This document shows, in pieces, positions 60,213-64,000 of a DNA stretch of 64,000 nt. A program made the translations under genes and the position numbers. Each line of letters opens with the position of its first letter. Position 1 is the first letter of the stretch. The DNA comes from Streptomyces olivochromogenes. Its GTDB lineage: Bacteria; Actinomycetota; Actinomycetes; Streptomycetales; Streptomycetaceae. The stretch covers positions 124,001 through 188,000 of the forward strand of contig NZ_KQ948464.1 of the NCBI RefSeq assembly GCF_001514115.1, written 5' to 3'. Under the pieces are notes generated by a model. It had not been told where the DNA came from. It did no database searches and saw nothing but the letters and a program-made list of their open reading frames with translations.

Positions 60213-60284
60213 GCAACGCGGCTACGCTGTGTCGCGACACTGCCCCGAGGTGTGACGCCGAAAAATGACCGGCAGCGTTATCCC

Positions 60285-61157
60285 TCAGTAACCGAAGGCC
60301 CGGGCCGTGTTCGCCGAGAGCGCCGTCGCCAGCGTGTCCTCGTCGATGCCCCGCACGGCCGCCATGGCGCGCACCGTGACCGGAATGAGATAAGGCGCGT
60401 TAGGCCGTCCGCGGTACGGGGCGGGGGTCAGGAAGGGCGCGTCGGTCTCGACGAGGACGAGCTCCAGGGGGGCCACGGCCAGCGCGTCACGCAGTGGCTG
60501 GGCGTTCTTGAAGGTCATGTTTCCGGCGAAGGACATGTAGTACCCGGCCTGGGCGCAGATTTCGGCCATCGCCGCGTCACCGGAGTAGCAGTGGAAGACG
60601 GTCCGCTCGGGCGCGCCCTCCTCCTTCAGCACGCGCAGCACGTCGGCGTGCGCGTCCCGGTCGTGGATGACCAGGGCTTTTCCGTGCCGCTTGGCGATCT
60701 CTATGTGGGCGCGGAAGGAGCGCTCCTGGGCGGCCTTGCCTTCGGGGCCCGTACGGAAGTAGTCGAGCCCGGTCTCGCCGACGCCCTTGACCTGCGGAAG
60801 GGCGGCGAGGCGGTCGATCTCGGCGAGGGCCTCGTCCAGGGCGCCGTCGCCGCCGGGCTGCCGTGCGCCCTGGCGGGACCAGCCGTCGGGGTCGCCGTGC
60901 ACGATACGGGGCGCCTCGTTGGGGTGCAGGGCGACAGTGGCGTGGACGGCCTCGTACGCGGCGGCGGTCTCGGCCGCCCAGCGGGAGCCCAACAGGTCGC
61001 AGCCGACCTGGACGACCGTGGTCACGCCGACCGAGGCGGCCTTGGCGAGGCCTTCCTCGACGCTGCCGGACTGCATGTCGAGGTGAGTGTGCGAGTCGGC
61101 GACGGGGACGCGCAGCGGCTCGGGGAGCGGTGGTGCTTCGGTCTTGTCGGAGGGCAT
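60285..61157 (-). CDS. tatD: TatD family metal-dependent DNase
   Basis: A 290-residue amidohydrolase-fold nuclease. Metal ligands: ADSHTHLDM (~21-27), GETGLDYFR (Glu ~128), KALVIHDRDAHADVL (His), VFHCYSG (His), and VETDAPFL (Asp, ~238). The family has 3'-5' DNase/RNase activity. ATG 61155-61157. A 50-base lead with no domain precedes it. Separated from rpfB by 141 bases, in the order conserved with Mycobacterium. Confidence 0.93.
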   Translation of the reverse strand: MPSDKTEAPPLPEPLRVPVADSHTHLDMQSGSVEEGLAKAASVGVTTVVQVGCDLLGSRWAAETAAAYEAVHATVALHPNEAPRIVHGDPDGWSRQGARQPGGDGALDEALAEIDRLAALPQVKGVGETGLDYFRTGPEGKAAQERSFRAHIEIAKRHGKALVIHDRDAHADVLRVLKEEGAPERTVFHCYSGDAAMAEICAQAGYYMSFAGNMTFKNAQPLRDALAVAPLELVLVETDAPFLTPAPYRGRPNAPYLIPVTVRAMAAVRGIDEDTLATALSANTARAFGY

Positions 61158-61225
61158 GCCCCGATCCTACGAAAGGGGCATGCCGGACCGGACCTCACCC
61201 GGGCGAGGTCACCGCGCTCGCGCGA

Positions 61226-61645
61226 TCAGCCCGCCTTGCGGTGGTGGAAGGGGTGCAGCAGGTCGGAGAGGTGCCAGTGATGGGGTTCCCCGGGCACGGC
61301 CGGCTGGTCGACGGCCTCGTCGCGGGCCTGCTCGGGGTGGGCCGGCACCGGGCGGTGCGTGTGCTGGTGCATGGAGTTCTGGACGGAGGACACCTGTCCG
61401 GCGCGCATGATGCGCACCACGTGTCCGTCGCAGTTCTGGCAGGAGGGCCGACTCAGCGGCGACGGCACGACATGGCCGTCCGCCACGTACATCACGAACT
61501 CGCCGCCCTCGGCGTCGCGGTGGTGCTCTATCTCGAACGACTGCTCCCAGCCGTGCCCGCAGCGCATGCATGCGAAGGAATACGACTCGTTGACGACAGC
61601 GGTCGCCGCGCTGCGGTTGCCGGTCTGCCCTGCGATCTCACTCAT
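61226..61645 (-). CDS. Hypothetical zinc-ribbon protein with His-rich tail
   Basis: A 139-residue protein. FACMRCGHGW and PSCQNCDGHVVRIM each give a CxxC, together a zinc ribbon of about 50 residues (~22-75). The C-terminus is rich in His and Pro (HQHTHRPVPAHPEQ, HHWHLSDLLHPFHHRKAG), perhaps a further metal-binding stretch. ATG 61643-61645 has AGGAGC upstream. Conserved next to tatD in Streptomyces as I recall; function unknown. Confidence 0.75.
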   Translation of the reverse strand: MSEIAGQTGNRSAATAVVNESYSFACMRCGHGWEQSFEIEHHRDAEGGEFVMYVADGHVVPSPLSRPSCQNCDGHVVRIMRAGQVSSVQNSMHQHTHRPVPAHPEQARDEAVDQPAVPGEPHHWHLSDLLHPFHHRKAG

Positions 61646-61845
61646 GCCAGCTCCTGCTGTTCCGCTGGACAAGCGCCCCCGGTCGGCGGGGGCGAGGGAC
61701 GGGTACGTCCCTTCAACCAGTGGACGCTTCTCCGGGCGGGAACGCATCAGGCCTGTCGACTATTGGAGTCGTTTTGGCCTTTCCTTGTCGGAATGCCTCG
61801 GAGACACGGCCTGAGCTTTGCTTTCGGTGCGGGCCCTTTGCTCTT

Positions 61846-62703
61846 CTATGGGGCGCTGTGCGCCGCGTTCTTTGCCGCGACCACCGCATCGAAGACGTCG
61901 CGCTTGGGAATTCCGGCCTCGGCCGCGACCGCCGCGATGGCCTCCTTGCGGCGCTCTCCCGCCTCTTCCCGCACCCGCACCCTGCGCACCAGTTCGCCCG
62001 CGTCCAGTTCCTCGGCGCCCTTCTCCGGCGCGCCCTCGACCACCACCGTGATCTCCCCGCGTACGCCCTCGGCGGCCCAGGCGGCCAGCTCGCCCAGCGG
62101 CCCGCGCTTGACCTCCTCGTACGTCTTGGTCAGCTCGCGGCAGACGGCGGCCCGCCGCCCGTCCCCGAAGACCTCGGCCATCGCGGCGAGGGTGTCGTCG
62201 AGGCGGTGCGGGGCCTCGAAGTAGACCATCGTGCGGCGCTCGCCCTCGACCTCCCGCAGCCGGGACAGCCGCTCGCCCGCCTTCCTCGGCAGGAACCCCT
62301 CGAAGCAGAACCGGTCGACGGGCAGCCCGGACAGCGCGAGCGCGGTGAGCACGGCGGACGGGCCGGGTACGGCGGTGACCTTGATGTCCTTCTCGACGGC
62401 CGCGGCGACCAGCCGGTACCCGGGGTCGGAGACGGACGGCATCCCGGCGTCGGTCACCAGCAGCACGCGCGCGCCGCCGACCAGCGCCTCGACGAGTTCG
62501 GGCGTGCGGGCGGCCTCGTTCCCCTCGAAGTACGACACCACGCGCCCGGTGGTCTGCACGCCCAGCGCCTGGGTCAGCCGGCGCAGCCTGCGGGTGTCCT
62601 CGGCGGCGACGACGTCCGCGCCCGCCAGCTCCTGGGCGAGCCGGGGCGGGGCGTCGGCCACGTCGCCGATGGGGGTGCCGGCCAAAACAAGGGTTCCTGT
62701 CAC
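61846..62703 (-). CDS. rsmI: 16S rRNA (cytidine1402-2'-O)-methyltransferase
   Basis: A 285-residue SAM-dependent enzyme of the tetrapyrrole-methylase fold. Motifs: LVLAGTPIGDVADAPPR (~5-21), AAEDTRRLRRL, LLVTDAGMPSVSDPGYRLV (~77-95), VPGPSAVLTALALSGLP, FEGFLPRKAGER and FEAPHRL. Start GTG 62701-62703, with GAGGATGG a few bases upstream; a longer frame starting at 62745 adds a Cys/Ala-rich lead and is less likely. Divergent from the O-mannosyltransferase gene. Confidence 0.94.
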   Translation of the reverse strand: MTGTLVLAGTPIGDVADAPPRLAQELAGADVVAAEDTRRLRRLTQALGVQTTGRVVSYFEGNEAARTPELVEALVGGARVLLVTDAGMPSVSDPGYRLVAAAVEKDIKVTAVPGPSAVLTALALSGLPVDRFCFEGFLPRKAGERLSRLREVEGERRTMVYFEAPHRLDDTLAAMAEVFGDGRRAAVCRELTKTYEEVKRGPLGELAAWAAEGVRGEITVVVEGAPEKGAEELDAGELVRRVRVREEAGERRKEAIAAVAAEAGIPKRDVFDAVVAAKNAAHSAP

Positions 62704-62785
62704 GGTTCCATCCTCGCAGGGGCATTCGGCGGCAGCCGCATCCACCCATTAGGCCCGTGCACGGGACTCCCACAGACCTGTTCCC

Positions 62786-62797
62786 TACGATGGCGCG
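62786..62797 (+). promoter_or_regulatory. -10 element of a probable leaderless transcript
   Basis: TACGAT (62786-62791) ends 6 bases before the GTG at 62798. There is no ribosome site before this GTG, so a leaderless transcript is likely. Confidence 0.5.
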
Positions 62798-64000
62798 GTG
62801 ACCAGTACCGCGTCCTCCACGGACACCCGGCAGGGCCAGGCAGCCGAAGAACGGCGGCCGTCGTGGCAGCAGCGGCTGCGCCGCTTCGGATACATCGCGC
62901 CGCCAAGAAGCGATGTGCGTGATCGACTCGTGCCGCCGTACGCCGAGCCCAGTCCCCGGATCTGGGCTGCGTTCGGGCTGCGCCACGAGGTCGCGGAACG
63001 CATCACGCGCTGGTCGGGCTGGGGCGGCCCGCTGCTCGTGACCCTGATGGCGGGGCTGATGCGGTTCTGGAACCTGGGCAGCCCGAAGGCGGTGATATTC
63101 GACGAGACGTACTACGCCAAGGACGCCTGGGCGCTGATCCACCGCGGGTACGAGGTCAACTGGGACAAGAACGCCAATGACCTGATCCTGCAGAACAACG
63201 GGCACGTCGGCATCCCCTCCGACGCCGCCTATGTGGTGCATCCCCCGGTCGGCAAGTACGTCATCGGGCTCGGCGAATGGATGTTCGGCTTCAATCCGTT
63301 CGGCTGGCGTTTCATGACGGCGCTGCTCGGCACGCTGTCGGTGCTGCTGCTGTGCCGGATCGGGCGCCGGATGTTCCGCTCGACGTTCCTGGGCTGTCTC
63401 GCGGGCGCGCTGATGGCGGTGGACGGGCTGCACTTCGTGATGAGCCGCACCTCGCTGCTCGACGGTGTGCTGATGTTCTTCGTGCTGGCGGCCTTCGGCT
63501 GTCTGATCGTGGACCGCGACCGCGCGCGTGCCCGGCTGGCGGCCGCCCTGCCCACGGACCCGGACGGTCTCGTACGCCCCGACGCGCACATCGCCGAGTC
63601 CACCCGCCTCGGCTGGCGCCCCTGGCGCTGGACGGCCGGTCTGATGCTGGGCCTGGCCCTCGGCACCAAGTGGAGCGGCCTGTACGTCCTCTTCGCGTTC
63701 TGCCTGATGGCGGTCCTGTGGGACGTCGCCGCCCGCCGGGTCGCGGGCGCCCGGCACCCGTACATGGCGGCCCTCAAGCACGACACGGGCATCACGTTCC
63801 TCGCGACGGTCCCGGTGGCGATCGCCACGTACTTCATCTCCTGGACCGGCTGGATCCTCTCCCCCACCAACGGCAAGGGCGGCTACTTCCGCAACTGGGC
63901 CGCGACCGACGGCAAGGGCGGCAGCTGGAGCTTCCTGCCCGACTGGCTGCGCAGCCTGTGGCACTACGAGCACGAGGTGTACGAGTTCCACGTCGGCCTC
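62798..64000 (+). CDS. pmt: Protein O-mannosyltransferase (GT39), partial
   Basis: The first 401 residues of a GT-C glycosyltransferase, cut by the window edge. After a Ser/Gln/Arg-rich lead of about 70 residues come a membrane helix (GPLLVTLMAGLMRFWNLG) and the catalytic loop VIFDETYYAKDAW (Asp-Glu at ~106-107), then AAYVVHPPVGKYVIGLGEWMFG and further membrane helices; LALGTKWSGLYVLF is the GTKWSG motif of the family. Pmt mannosylates exported proteins from polyprenyl-phosphate mannose and in S. coelicolor is needed for phage phiC31 infection. Start GTG 62798 behind a -10 at 6 bases. Confidence 0.92.
   Translation, partial: MTSTASSTDTRQGQAAEERRPSWQQRLRRFGYIAPPRSDVRDRLVPPYAEPSPRIWAAFGLRHEVAERITRWSGWGGPLLVTLMAGLMRFWNLGSPKAVIFDETYYAKDAWALIHRGYEVNWDKNANDLILQNNGHVGIPSDAAYVVHPPVGKYVIGLGEWMFGFNPFGWRFMTALLGTLSVLLLCRIGRRMFRSTFLGCLAGALMAVDGLHFVMSRTSLLDGVLMFFVLAAFGCLIVDRDRARARLAAALPTDPDGLVRPDAHIAESTRLGWRPWRWTAGLMLGLALGTKWSGLYVLFAFCLMAVLWDVAARRVAGARHPYMAALKHDTGITFLATVPVAIATYFISWTGWILSPTNGKGGYFRNWAATDGKGGSWSFLPDWLRSLWHYEHEVYEFHVGL

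Noticed and set aside
60144..60284. A c-di-AMP (ydaO-type) riboswitch before rpfB, as known for some Streptomyces rpf genes
   Set aside because: The gap is only 141 bases and I could not find the conserved elements or the long structured leader.
58242..61280. A 1012-codon plus-strand frame across ksgA, rpfB and tatD
   Set aside because: Crosses three well-supported genes on the other strand and shows only Arg/Gly/Pro-rich sequence.

Overview
This is a high-GC actinobacterial chromosome segment, almost certainly from a Streptomyces. The signs are GTG starts, many ATGA/GTGA stop-start overlaps, strong GC bias at third codon positions, dispersed GC-rich intergenic repeats of the type common in streptomycetes, and the gene order itself. 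mfd, a LolD/FtsX-type ABC pair, tRNA-Gln, glmU-prs-rplY-pth, ppc, galTEK, ispE-ksgA-rpfB-tatD, rsmI and a protein O-mannosyltransferase form a core-chromosome order that I recall from S. coelicolor (not checked here).

Layout. 1-6.9 kb is accessory: small zinc-ribbon, DUF5959 and unknown proteins, an orphan RsbW-like ATPase, a SUKH (SMI1/KNR4) immunity gene directly behind the stranded C-terminal end of a NucA/NucB-type DNase toxin, a secreted HNH nuclease lipoprotein, a tiny MT0933-type antitoxin-family gene, and an SCO6745-family gene divergent from a TetR regulator. 7-20 kb is mostly core: mfd, a DUF2079 membrane protein, an ABC exporter pair, an MFS exporter, and a DUF485/ActP-like symporter pair. 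20-26.3 kb holds a coiled-coil DivIVA-like protein and then the most interesting block: four genes on two divergent arms that carry three different toxin-type catalytic domains (XOO_2897-like deaminase, WHH/HNH nuclease, YwqJ-type deaminase) together with four immunity-type domains (Imm35/YrhB, SUKH-4, SMI1/KNR4, SUKH-3), two of them fused in single polypeptides with no visible secretion module. 26.5-29 kb has an orphan histidine kinase, an HTH protein with a possible LAGLIDADG-like domain, and tRNA-Gln(TTG).

29-33.1 kb is the glmU-prs-rplY-pth housekeeping cluster. 33.2-41.8 kb contains ppc, a desaturase-TetR operon, the tam/tamR divergent pair with clear operator palindromes, an orphan LuxR response regulator and a GNAT enzyme. 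41.9-47.3 kb is the galactose system: galT-galE-galK on the minus strand, divergent from an SGLT-type symporter and its small membrane partner. 47.5-56.5 kb has a small secreted Cys-paired repeat protein, a degenerate response regulator, two tandem PQQ-propeller membrane-anchored paralogues, an ABC-F ATPase and an acyltransferase-3 protein. 56.7-64 kb is the ispE-ksgA-rpfB-tatD cluster (isoprenoid precursor, rRNA methylation, resuscitation-promoting muralytic enzyme, TatD DNase), a zinc-ribbon protein, rsmI, and a divergent protein O-mannosyltransferase cut by the right edge.

Functional assignments come from motifs and family memory; no database search was run. Start codons were adjusted where a better ribosome binding site or known N-terminus was visible.
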